35,215 nucleotides of DNA, taken from positions 1 to 35,215 of the forward strand of contig DIKU01000167.1 of assembly GCA_002424645.1 (NCBI GenBank), read 5' to 3'. Positions 22,570-29,080 of this stretch are shown here, in pieces. Numbering within the stretch: the first letter of the stretch is position 1; every line of letters starts with the position of its first letter. The notes below the pieces were generated by a model. That model saw only the letters and a program-made list of their open reading frames with translations. It was not told the origin of the DNA and searched no databases. The position numbers and the translations under genes are program-made. The stretch comes from Pelobacter sp. UBA5610 (lineage in GTDB: Bacteria > Desulfobacterota > Desulfuromonadia > Desulfuromonadales > Syntrophotaleaceae).

Positions 22570-24237
22570 TTAAATAATCGTAATCATAGATGCCTCTATT
22601 TGCACCTTGCCCTTATCTCGGAGCTTTTGCACCGAGATGTTTTTAAGGAAATAGTCCATGTTGCCCACCCGAACCTTGTCCTCGAAGGAGAACGCTGTGA
22701 GCTCTGCAATGGGCAAATGAAAGACCTGCTTCACGTGCTTACCATTACGCAGGGCTTCCGACCAGCGGCGGTGGTATTTTTCGTACAGGCCGTATTCGCC
22801 AAACCAGTTGAGCGATTGGGTCGCTTCCCCGACCTCGACACCGTTAGTGACGAGCTTTGCTTTGGCTCCTGCGCCCCCTACCCCATCCAGCCACACGCTG
22901 TTACCATTGAGCGTGGTTCGGTTCGCGCCGATGATACAGTCCTGAAGGCCACGATAGAAGATCAAGGCGCAAGGGAAATCGGTTTGTTCCCATTGATATC
23001 CGTCGTTGTCAATCCATCCGCTGTAGGGGCCATTCCAGGCCGCGAAGGTGATGAACTCAAAAAGGGCTTCCATGCCAGCTTCATAGTCTGGTCCATCGCC
23101 GACGCGAACACCACGGTGACAAAGTGCCAACCGGTCGCCGAAATTGGGATCGGTGAACTCGATATAATTTGAGTTGGTCTCGATGTAGTAATCGCCCAGG
23201 GCAATTGGCAAGGAAACGTCTATCGTGGTATTGATCACAATCGCATCCTCCACGGGTGGCGCGAAGGGCGGAATGGATTGCGGCTGATTGTAATTATAGT
23301 AACCCGGTGCCTTTTGCGCATCTTCCGGGATGATGACTGGATTGTGCAGCGCGTACTGTGTCCAGTCGTGTTTTGGCGCTCTCTGAATCACCGTGTTGAG
23401 CGGTGTAAGAGCGATTTTTTTCTGGAAAATATTGGTGAATAATCCGAGCCCCCACTGCGCCACGAGTCTTTTCAAAAAGTCCGCCTGAAGGATTGGAGGC
23501 AAATGTTTGTTTAGCTCGAAAGAGTCTGGGAGGGCAGGTGCTCTTGGATCGGTACCAATCAAGACTCGGGCATCTACATTATTGAACACGTAGAGCCTCC
23601 CAAGTTCGAGATCGTTCCCTTGCCAGTTGTTGATGAATTGGTATCCGGTGGGTGCGAACATCCGCTCCAGGAGGTACTTCAATCGAACGAAAGGCGTGAC
23701 AACGGATCCGGAGGCTAAGGTGAACAATTCGGTAATGTCGTTCCATGGGTTGAATTGTGGATTGTCGTCCGCATTGTACACGTGAAAAAATATATGGTCA
23801 TAATCTTCCGGCTCATTGGCGGTGGCCTTCATATAGTTAGCCCAGGAGCTTGGGGCTACCGTTCTCGGGCCTTCCAAATCAATCTGAGGGAGCGTTTGCT
23901 CCTTCAGAGATTCTATTGGGTTGGAGATGAGTGAAAGCCTGGCCCGGGTTTGGTCCACCTCGAAGATCTTGAGGGTGCCAGGGAATAACCTCACCCCATC
24001 GGCATAGGCGCAAGCGCCCTCGATGATGGTGACCCGGGCGGCATTGTCCACACGCTGCGGGTTGTTCAGCTGGCTTCGCATCAGGGGCGTGAGTGGCACT
24101 TCTACCGGGAAGGAGTAGGAGCCTGGCAAAGCGCTGGTGGCGTTGGTGGTAAATACCTGGTTGCTCAGATTGAACTGCAATTGCATATCCGGCGGGGTAT
24201 CCAGAAATTCACCTGAGGGGAGTTCTATTCGCCACAT
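22570..24237 (-). CDS. Large tail-tip / baseplate protein (555 aa)
   Basis: Soluble, beta-rich protein beginning IELPSGEFLDTPPDMQLQFNLSNQVFTTNATSALPGSYSFPVEVPLTPLMRSQLNNPQRVDNAARVTIIEGACAYADGVRLFPGTLKIFEVDQ, a type seen in tail-tip proteins of Bacteroidota phages. The middle has YLLERMFAPTGYQFINNW and QADFLKRLVAQWGLGLFTNIFQKKIALTP, resembling hub proteins of tail baseplates. It follows the 521-aa gene by 3 bases, and the start carries AACCCC 6 bases upstream. Likely structural; an attached enzyme is not evident. Confidence 0.75.
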   Translation of the reverse strand: MWRIELPSGEFLDTPPDMQLQFNLSNQVFTTNATSALPGSYSFPVEVPLTPLMRSQLNNPQRVDNAARVTIIEGACAYADGVRLFPGTLKIFEVDQTRARLSLISNPIESLKEQTLPQIDLEGPRTVAPSSWANYMKATANEPEDYDHIFFHVYNADDNPQFNPWNDITELFTLASGSVVTPFVRLKYLLERMFAPTGYQFINNWQGNDLELGRLYVFNNVDARVLIGTDPRAPALPDSFELNKHLPPILQADFLKRLVAQWGLGLFTNIFQKKIALTPLNTVIQRAPKHDWTQYALHNPVIIPEDAQKAPGYYNYNQPQSIPPFAPPVEDAIVINTTIDVSLPIALGDYYIETNSNYIEFTDPNFGDRLALCHRGVRVGDGPDYEAGMEALFEFITFAAWNGPYSGWIDNDGYQWEQTDFPCALIFYRGLQDCIIGANRTTLNGNSVWLDGVGGAGAKAKLVTNGVEVGEATQSLNWFGEYGLYEKYHRRWSEALRNGKHVKQVFHLPIAELTAFSFEDKVRVGNMDYFLKNISVQKLRDKGKVQIEASMITII

Positions 24238-24240
24238 ATT

Positions 24241-25806
24241 TTAGGGGTTATGACCGGCATCAAGCCAGGCGGTTTTCACCTTCAGGGACAAGCTGTACAA
24301 ATCCCCGTCAGACTCATGCGTACTGAAGCTGCTGGTATCTACCACCAATTTCAGGAAGCGTTTGCTCCGAGTGTCAATGAGCCAGACATCGCCGTAGAGC
24401 AATTGCCGTAGATGCTGTATGTAGTAGAGCTCGTGATACCCGGTGTTCAAATCGAACACCTTTTGGCCCTCGGCATTGAAATTGATAATCTCGCCTTCCT
24501 TGATACTGAAATCACTCGTTCTAGCGCGGCGGGCGATATCGCGGGAAACATCCTGCCCAAAGGCGGTTTTGCCTCGAAACAGCACGGATTCGCAGCCCCC
24601 CAGTCCATTGTCGAGCAGAGCGTAAATATCCCAGTCTGTACAGGGCTTGATGATGTAGAATACCTCGTGGATAGTTTCCACCCCGGATCCGGCATTGCCC
24701 TTGAGCCGGAAGGTGTAGTACCAGGGTAATAGCCCTGCGGTGGGCGGCGTGATGGCTGATGCGTCGTAAGGTGTGGAGCGGATCCAGTACACTTTTTTGG
24801 CCAAGAGGGTGAACGCGGATCCGGATGGGGTTTCGATGGTGACGGTACCGTCTTCCCAGGTGACTTCGAATTCAACGCTGCATGCGGTGATCTCTACTTT
24901 GGTGTAGATATATGCCCAATCTGGCTGCACGTCGGTGACGGGCTTGCGGAAAGTGCCACCATCGGCGCGGGTATAGCCATGCAGTGGGATGCGCACGGGC
25001 ACTAGCGCGCTAGAGGTGTCGTGATCTTCCGGGCGCGCGCCATGGATACAGATGTAGTTATCTGCTGATTTTAGCAGCGCTTCCGGCACGGGCGGACTAC
25101 CGTAGCGATCCGCAAGTCGGAGGTAGTATTCTACCCAAGCACCGGTGGCGATTGCCCGACGCCAGGAAAGGCTGATGCCCACTCCGATGCTATTTTCGGC
25201 AGGTAAACTGGGCTTGACTGGGAACAGGCCTTTGAGGTTGAATTCCGTCTGGCCTGTGGTGGCCCCGTAGGTTCCCTGAAGGGATGCGACCAAGGTGTCG
25301 GGGGTGTGGGCGAATTCATTCGGGATCCAGACTTCCAGGGCGGCGGCGAGATTCTCCTCTGTGTTAGGGTCTATGCCATCTACCACCGTGAATTCGGTGC
25401 TGGTCATATTCTCCGTAACTGAAATATCCAAAACGCCTTCTGTGCGAGATTTCAATCGAATTCGGCCTACGGCATGCACCGTGACGTGGAAGTCGGCGGA
25501 TATGGCGGCGTTTTCGCGTAGTGCCTCGGCCCAGCGAGCTGCGTAGTCGTTCAAGGATTCGCCCACTCCTCGGAGCGGGATGGCGGTGGCGGCGGCGTTT
25601 TTGGTGGCTTCTACGGTAAGTAACACGCTGGATCCGCCCCAGGTAAGCTCCAGGGTTTCGCCCAGGGCTGGTTCGCCGGGAATTTGGGAAAAGATGTCCA
25701 CGTAGCCATGTATTGATGTATTTACCAGGTCTGATTCTACGCGGAGCCAGATATCGTTTCCGTTGTAGGCTGGGCTGGGCGGTGCGGTTTCGAGGCTTGC
25801 GGCCAT
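24241..25806 (-). CDS. Large tail protein, distal tail / tip type (521 aa)
   Basis: Beta-rich protein without signal peptide or enzyme motif. The N-terminal segment (DIWLRVESDLVNTSIHGYVDIFSQIPGEPALGETLELTWGGSSVLLTVEA) and the central Ig-like stretches (VKVEITACSVEFEVTWEDGTVTIETPSG) fit tail-tip proteins. The C-terminus has KVFDLNTGYHELYYIQHLRQLLYGDVWLIDTRSKRFLKLVVD. It starts 3 bases after the amidase stop, whose last codons supply an AAACCCC motif 8 bases before the ATG. Confidence 0.72.
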   Translation of the reverse strand: MAASLETAPPSPAYNGNDIWLRVESDLVNTSIHGYVDIFSQIPGEPALGETLELTWGGSSVLLTVEATKNAAATAIPLRGVGESLNDYAARWAEALRENAAISADFHVTVHAVGRIRLKSRTEGVLDISVTENMTSTEFTVVDGIDPNTEENLAAALEVWIPNEFAHTPDTLVASLQGTYGATTGQTEFNLKGLFPVKPSLPAENSIGVGISLSWRRAIATGAWVEYYLRLADRYGSPPVPEALLKSADNYICIHGARPEDHDTSSALVPVRIPLHGYTRADGGTFRKPVTDVQPDWAYIYTKVEITACSVEFEVTWEDGTVTIETPSGSAFTLLAKKVYWIRSTPYDASAITPPTAGLLPWYYTFRLKGNAGSGVETIHEVFYIIKPCTDWDIYALLDNGLGGCESVLFRGKTAFGQDVSRDIARRARTSDFSIKEGEIINFNAEGQKVFDLNTGYHELYYIQHLRQLLYGDVWLIDTRSKRFLKLVVDTSSFSTHESDGDLYSLSLKVKTAWLDAGHNP

Positions 25807-25809
25807 TGG

Positions 25810-26538
25810 TTAGAGGGGTTTTACAAAATTAAGGCTGATCCAGGCATTGTCGGCAATTTGGCCCCAGCCGTTGAGCTCAGTGGTCCAGAGCACACGATCG
25901 CCCTGGTCGAGTACGCTGAGCACTTTGCTGAAATTGCCGGGACCGGGCCGCACGTTGAGGTTTTTGGCCGTGACGGTGCCGATTCTGTAGCGCTCGAGTG
26001 TGAGGGAGATGATTTCGACTTGTACGTCGTCGAGGAATTTATTCCAGCTTAGGGCGTCCAGAAATGGGCGGGGGCAAGCTTTGCCGGTGATGTCACGATG
26101 GCGGAAGATGGAACCGTTTGGTAGCTGATGTGCCAGGAATAAGCGAGCGACTAAATCAACCGTATGATGGTAAGTAGACGGCCAATATCCATCAGCATTG
26201 ACGCACATTTCTACGCCGATGGTGAAGAAATTTGGCGTGGTTCTGCTGTAGCCGGTCATCAGTTTGAGTCCGGCAGCTTGGTACACGCCTCTTGGCCGAT
26301 CGCCGCAGTGGTAAGCTACCTCGAGGTCAGGCATACACTGTACGATGTTGGAGTCGTCCACGATGTAATGTGCTGAGGCAGCTCGGAATGCCTGATTGAA
26401 GTAGGAGCGATTTGCGAGTGCGTTGGCTCCTCGTGATTCGTTGGCGGTCCAGTGAATCACTATGCCCCGCAGTGCCTTGAGGGGCAAGCGTGGGCGGACC
26501 TTTTTGGGTTCGAGAAAGCGGCGTTGTGGCAGTAGCAT
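25810..26538 (-). CDS. Endolysin: N-acetylmuramoyl-L-alanine amidase with SH3b (242 aa)
   Basis: Cleaves the peptide-sugar bond of peptidoglycan. The amidase_2/PGRP fold is visible: the first zinc-ligand region GIVIHWTANES (about residue 31-35), VAYHCGDRPRG, and the second ligand region FRHRDITGKACPRPF (His and Cys). The C-terminal 60 residues are an SH3b cell-wall-binding domain (LNVRPGPGNFSKVLSVLDQGDRVLWTTELNGWGQI). It has no signal peptide, so it needs a holin. I use the ATG at 26538, 3 bases after late promoter d, rather than the TTG at 26544. It opens the tail unit; the same protein could also act on the wall from the tail. Confidence 0.9.
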   Translation of the reverse strand: MLLPQRRFLEPKKVRPRLPLKALRGIVIHWTANESRGANALANRSYFNQAFRAASAHYIVDDSNIVQCMPDLEVAYHCGDRPRGVYQAAGLKLMTGYSRTTPNFFTIGVEMCVNADGYWPSTYHHTVDLVARLFLAHQLPNGSIFRHRDITGKACPRPFLDALSWNKFLDDVQVEIISLTLERYRIGTVTAKNLNVRPGPGNFSKVLSVLDQGDRVLWTTELNGWGQIADNAWISLNFVKPL

Positions 26539-26541
26539 GGG

Positions 26542-26579
26542 CAAAGGTTGGATGCTTGGATGTGGGGAGGAAAGGACAG
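26542..26579 (-). promoter_or_regulatory. Late promoter d: CTGTCCTT, 22 bases, AACCTTTG
   Basis: CTGTCCTT (26579-26572) directly follows the T-tract of a terminator and is followed after 22 bases by AACCTTTG (26549-26542), CCC and the ATG at 26538. It is the most divergent of the five members (A for the last box base) but keeps the position and geometry. Confidence 0.62.
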
Positions 26580-26602
26580 AAAAAAGCCGGCTAACTGCCG
26601 CT
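26580..26602 (-). terminator. Intrinsic terminator at the end of the early region
   Basis: AGCGGC pairs with GCCGGCT through one bulged G (26602-26597 and 26591-26585), followed by a run of six T. It overlaps the stop of the 138-aa gene and separates the early/replication genes from the late tail unit. Confidence 0.78.
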
Positions 26603-27017
26603 ATTGAATACGGTGGTAATCTCGAATGATGAATTTCCCAAGGACCGCATGACCATCCCTGTAGGCGTTTGGGAAAATAAAAGTCCTGTCAAATTCGATA
26701 GTCCTTTTTTGGGTCTCCGAAACGTATTTTACAGGGAACCGCCTTAGCAGCCAGGCAGGTAAGTTTTCTTGTTTGAAATGCTGCCACCAAGTAGCGGGTT
26801 GCTTAAAAGTAAATGTTACTGTAACATCCTTTTCAATCTTTTCCCCAAACATTTCACGCTGTATCCGTGCCATATAACGGCCAAACTCATGTCTAACATC
26901 AAATGATAGGTTAGCAAACTCTCTTGGATCTACGGAGAACTCCATCACCTCTTTGACAAGGCTTAGTACTGTTTCCTCTGTTCTAAAATCTGCAAGTGGA
27001 TCAAATTGATTATTCAT
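26601..27017 (-). CDS. Conserved-looking hypothetical protein (138 aa)
   Basis: Acidic N-terminal half (FRTEETVLSLVKEVMEFSVDPREFANLSFDVRHEFGRYMARIQREMFGEKIEKDV) and an aromatic second half (VTFTFKQPATWWQHFKQENLPAWLLRRFPVKYVSETQKRTIEFDRTFIFPNAY). A WWQHFK segment occurs in phage proteins of unknown function. It is the last gene before the terminator at 26580-26602 and may be a separate small early/middle unit, since a strong hairpin (27058-27100) precedes it. Confidence 0.72.
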   Translation of the reverse strand: MNNQFDPLADFRTEETVLSLVKEVMEFSVDPREFANLSFDVRHEFGRYMARIQREMFGEKIEKDVTVTFTFKQPATWWQHFKQENLPAWLLRRFPVKYVSETQKRTIEFDRTFIFPNAYRDGHAVLGKFIIRDYHRIQ

Positions 27018-27057
27018 TTCAAATCTTTTATTAGTGAAAAATTATGCGGCGAACTGC

Positions 27058-27100
27058 CGCTCCACGCCCACACGCCCTATGCGGGCGGCGGCGTGGAGCG
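27058..27100 (-). other. Strong hairpin between the HNH gene and the 138-aa gene
   Basis: CGCTCCACGCC (27058-27068) and its perfect complement (27090-27100) form an 11-bp stem with a 4-bp inner stem (27074-27077 / 27083-27086). A T-run follows on the minus strand only after about 15 bases, so it is at best a weak terminator; it could be a processing or stability element. Confidence 0.5.
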
Positions 27101-27116
27101 AGGAGTTAGTAGCATT

Positions 27117-27524
27117 TCAAAATTCAAGTTTTAATTGTGGAAAGTTTCGATGATTGCGCCCGTACTTCTTGTTCGGAAGATGCTGGGCATGCCTGTCGTG
27201 ATTGAGATGGCACCACTGGCACAGGCAGGCCAGGTTTTCCCTTTGGTTATTTGTTGAGTCTCTGTCCAGATGCGCTACGGTGAGGACTATCTTGGTGAGG
27301 TGGTGGAATTTGAGCCTTTTCCATGTCATGCCTTCGGTGCGCTCCAGGGCAGCCGTGGGATGCGCACGGCACTCCTCGACAATGGCCCAGGATCCGCCCG
27401 GGAATCGCTGGATCACCTTACCACCCGGAGCAGCGCACCACTCGCACTGCCAGCCCGCTTCTTCGCGGACCTGGAGTGAGATTGTAGACCATTCCGGGTG
27501 GTAGTTTGATTTAACGATTGGCAT
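27117..27524 (-). CDS. HNH endonuclease (135 aa)
   Basis: A small nuclease with a beta-beta-alpha metal finger. Two zinc-binding pairs are visible (CEWC at residues 27-30, CQWC later) with the HNH core VAHLDRDSTNNQRENLACLCQWCHLNHD, where His, Asn and His are at the expected spacing. In phages such nucleases assist DNA packaging near the terminase, act as homing nucleases or attack host DNA; here it lies beside replication genes, far from the terminase. Its start overlaps the stop of a 29-aa membrane micro-ORF. Confidence 0.87.
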   Translation of the reverse strand: MPIVKSNYHPEWSTISLQVREEAGWQCEWCAAPGGKVIQRFPGGSWAIVEECRAHPTAALERTEGMTWKRLKFHHLTKIVLTVAHLDRDSTNNQRENLACLCQWCHLNHDRHAQHLPNKKYGRNHRNFPQLKLEF

Positions 27525-27600
27525 TGCCGTGTATCATTTTGTAGTTCAGGAAAAGGATGAGCGCGCAGCCTGTTATGAAGCCGGAGACGAATAGGATCAT
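27511..27600 (-). CDS. Micro-ORF: 29-aa membrane peptide
   Basis: An ATG at 27600 overlaps the stop of the 67-aa gene (ATGA), and the stop at 27511 overlaps the first codons of the HNH gene. The product, MILFVSGFITGCALILFLNYKM and seven more residues, is one hydrophobic transmembrane helix. The overlaps at both ends support translation; the peptide is too short for standard ORF calling. Confidence 0.55.
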   Translation of the reverse strand: MILFVSGFITGCALILFLNYKMIHGNANR

Positions 27601-27800
27601 GGCTGCTCCTCCTTTCCCGCGGGTGCGGCTTGAAGGTTCATGGTTTGGCCACCAGCTTCAGTATCGAAGGTGAGTAGGGCTTCGGTGAAAGCCTCTTTCA
27701 GTTTGGGGAATTTTCTGAATGCCTGATGAATCGTAGGCTGAATGGCATTCGGGCCTAGCAGATCCAGGGCTTGCCAAAATTTTTCGAATTCGATCTTCAT
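27597..27800 (-). CDS. Small hypothetical protein (67 aa)
   Basis: Helical N-terminal part (FEKFWQALDLLGPNAIQPTIHQAFRKFPKLKEAFTEALLTF), polar tail. No family. An A-rich leader (ATTCACTCAAATC) precedes the ATG, as for the 89-aa gene upstream. It belongs to the cluster of small early genes. Confidence 0.62.
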   Translation of the reverse strand: MKIEFEKFWQALDLLGPNAIQPTIHQAFRKFPKLKEAFTEALLTFDTEAGGQTMNLQAAPAGKEEQP

Positions 27801-27851
27801 GATTTGAGTGAATTTATGCGTGTGAATTGTAAAAGCGATTCTATAGCCAGG

Positions 27852-28121
27852 CTACGAAGCAGTTTCGAAGAACTGCCCAGCTGAACCAGGGCGGTACTGA
27901 GGTATGCTACGGGGGCGGTTATGATGGCGTGGGCTGCCAATTGCATTGGCGGCAGCATGCCGCAGCTTGGAAAGTCCTCCGGTGGCTTCAATGATGTCGG
28001 TGGATTCAAGGCCCATGGCGCAATAAATCGTTTGAGAATGGTCGCACAAGGCGAGACAGCGTGTGAGCAGGTCTTCAATTCCATTGTATTCCTGTATGGT
28101 GAGTGTGACGTTGATTTGCAT
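27852..28121 (-). CDS. Small hypothetical protein, possibly frameshifted (89 aa)
   Basis: The first two thirds (MQINVTLTIQEYNGIEDLLTRCLALCDH to LSKLRHAAANAIG) look like a normal helical protein. The last 25 residues (SPRHHNRPRSIPQYRPGSAG) look like out-of-frame sequence, while the overlapping frame reads AAHAIITAPVAYLSTALVQLGSSSKLLRSLAIESLLQF and stops at 27797, overlapping the next ATG (ATGA). A frameshift near 27930 is therefore possible. No domain recognised. Confidence 0.55.
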   Translation of the reverse strand: MQINVTLTIQEYNGIEDLLTRCLALCDHSQTIYCAMGLESTDIIEATGGLSKLRHAAANAIGSPRHHNRPRSIPQYRPGSAGQFFETAS

Positions 28122-28131
28122 TTGAGTGAAT

Positions 28132-28431
28132 TCAGACTGTTAATGATTCAGCGGCCAAAAAGGCCGAGTATGTAGTTTCGAGCAGACAATCGGAATATTT
28201 CTCCCGGAAGTCATGCCAGCGGCGAACGGACTCTATGTATTGCCGGGCGCGGGTATAGCCCTGGTACTCGCTTAGTTCTCCGAATTTCCAATCCACGTAG
28301 CCGCGCTTTCTGATTTTGAACTTGTCAGGATTCCCGGTTTGTGCTTTGATATGGATGACTGCCTCGTGAGCGGTTATCGGAGCGGATTGGAGGGTATCCC
28401 CTACCCTTTCGATGATTTGCGTTTTTTCCAT
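28132..28431 (-). CDS. Hypothetical protein downstream of the putative origin (99 aa)
   Basis: Soluble, mixed alpha/beta, with basic patches (KFKIRKRGYVDWKFGELSEYQGYTRARQYIESVRRWHDFREKYSD). No family recognised; being the first gene after the iteron region, it could be linked to replication, but only by position. The frame is open to 28530, but that extension reads the repeat region (RRLLLVVVI), so I use the ATG at 28431. Confidence 0.65.
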   Translation of the reverse strand: MEKTQIIERVGDTLQSAPITAHEAVIHIKAQTGNPDKFKIRKRGYVDWKFGELSEYQGYTRARQYIESVRRWHDFREKYSDCLLETTYSAFLAAESLTV

Positions 28432-28489
28432 GGCCTGAAATAAAAATTGTCTCAAAATCCCGGAGGGGGCTAAAATCACGACAACCAAC

Positions 28490-28720
28490 AACAACCGCCT
28501 ACAACCGGAAATTAAACTATTGATTTTCAATTAGTTGCAAGGTTGTAGTAACCGCAACTTTTGGTTGTAGCGCTACAACCGCTACAACTTTGAGCCGCAA
28601 CGGTTGTGGGCGGTTGTGGGAAAGTTGTGGGAAAGTTGTCGTAAAGTTGTAGCGCATTTTAGTACTTAATTGATTGATTGTTAATCAATTACTATTGTTT
28701 TTAAACTTTCGGTTGTAGGG
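28490..28720. other. Candidate replication origin: iterons plus AT-rich segment
   Basis: The gap 28432-28793 has no gene. It holds about 14 copies of GTTGT(A/G)G or its complement. Five are tandem (28603, 28613, 28624, 28635, 28646) at 10, 11, 11 and 11 bp, one helical turn apart. A perfect 18-bp palindrome GGTTGTAGC/GCTACAACC lies at 28563-28580, and further ACAACC copies at about 28490-28507. Next to the iterons is an AT-rich tract (28655-28708) with TTGATT repeats, a candidate unwinding element. The primase-helicase gene lies just upstream. Confidence 0.65.
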
Positions 28721-28793
28721 TTGTTGTTGAATTAGGTGTCGGTTACTACGAGTATTTTTTTGCTCAAAAAAAAACTTGAAAAATGGGCCAAAA

Positions 28794-29078
28794 TCACTCC
28801 AGACTGTTGGGCCTGCGGGCAGAGTTCAGGGCTACTTTCCTGCGAAACTTGAGCGCATCCCTACCCTGCTGATCAGCGATGGTGAACTGCACGACGTAGT
28901 GGTATTCATGCAGCAAGGCATCCACATACTTTCGGGCAGTGCCTTCCAGCTCGTTGTATTCTTCCTGGCCACTGAGTTGAATGGCATGGTTATCTACATC
29001 TACCGACACGCCTCTCGTGCGAAGCCGGTGGCATAAGTTGTATCGGCGTTTAAGCCTGGGATCAAGTGCTGGTTTCAT
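28794..29078 (-). CDS. Small basic hypothetical protein (94 aa)
   Basis: Basic protein (LKRRYNLCHRLRTRGVSVDVDNHAIQLSG, then KFRRKVALNSARRPNS) with a central helical part. No family recognised. It follows the primase-helicase gene by 2 bases and is the last gene before the iteron region, so it is co-transcribed with replication genes and may bind nucleic acid (inference from charge). Confidence 0.68.
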   Translation of the reverse strand: MKPALDPRLKRRYNLCHRLRTRGVSVDVDNHAIQLSGQEEYNELEGTARKYVDALLHEYHYVVQFTIADQQGRDALKFRRKVALNSARRPNSLE

Positions 29079-29080
29079 AG

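Noticed and set aside
27018..27057. Promoter for the 138-aa gene (AAGATTTG just before the ATG)
   Set aside because: The -7 match lacks the first T, and no TTG or TGTCCTA box is found at the right distance.
28432..28530. N-terminal extension of the 99-aa gene
   Set aside because: It would translate the iteron region into a Leu/Val run; the ATG at 28431 is a better start.
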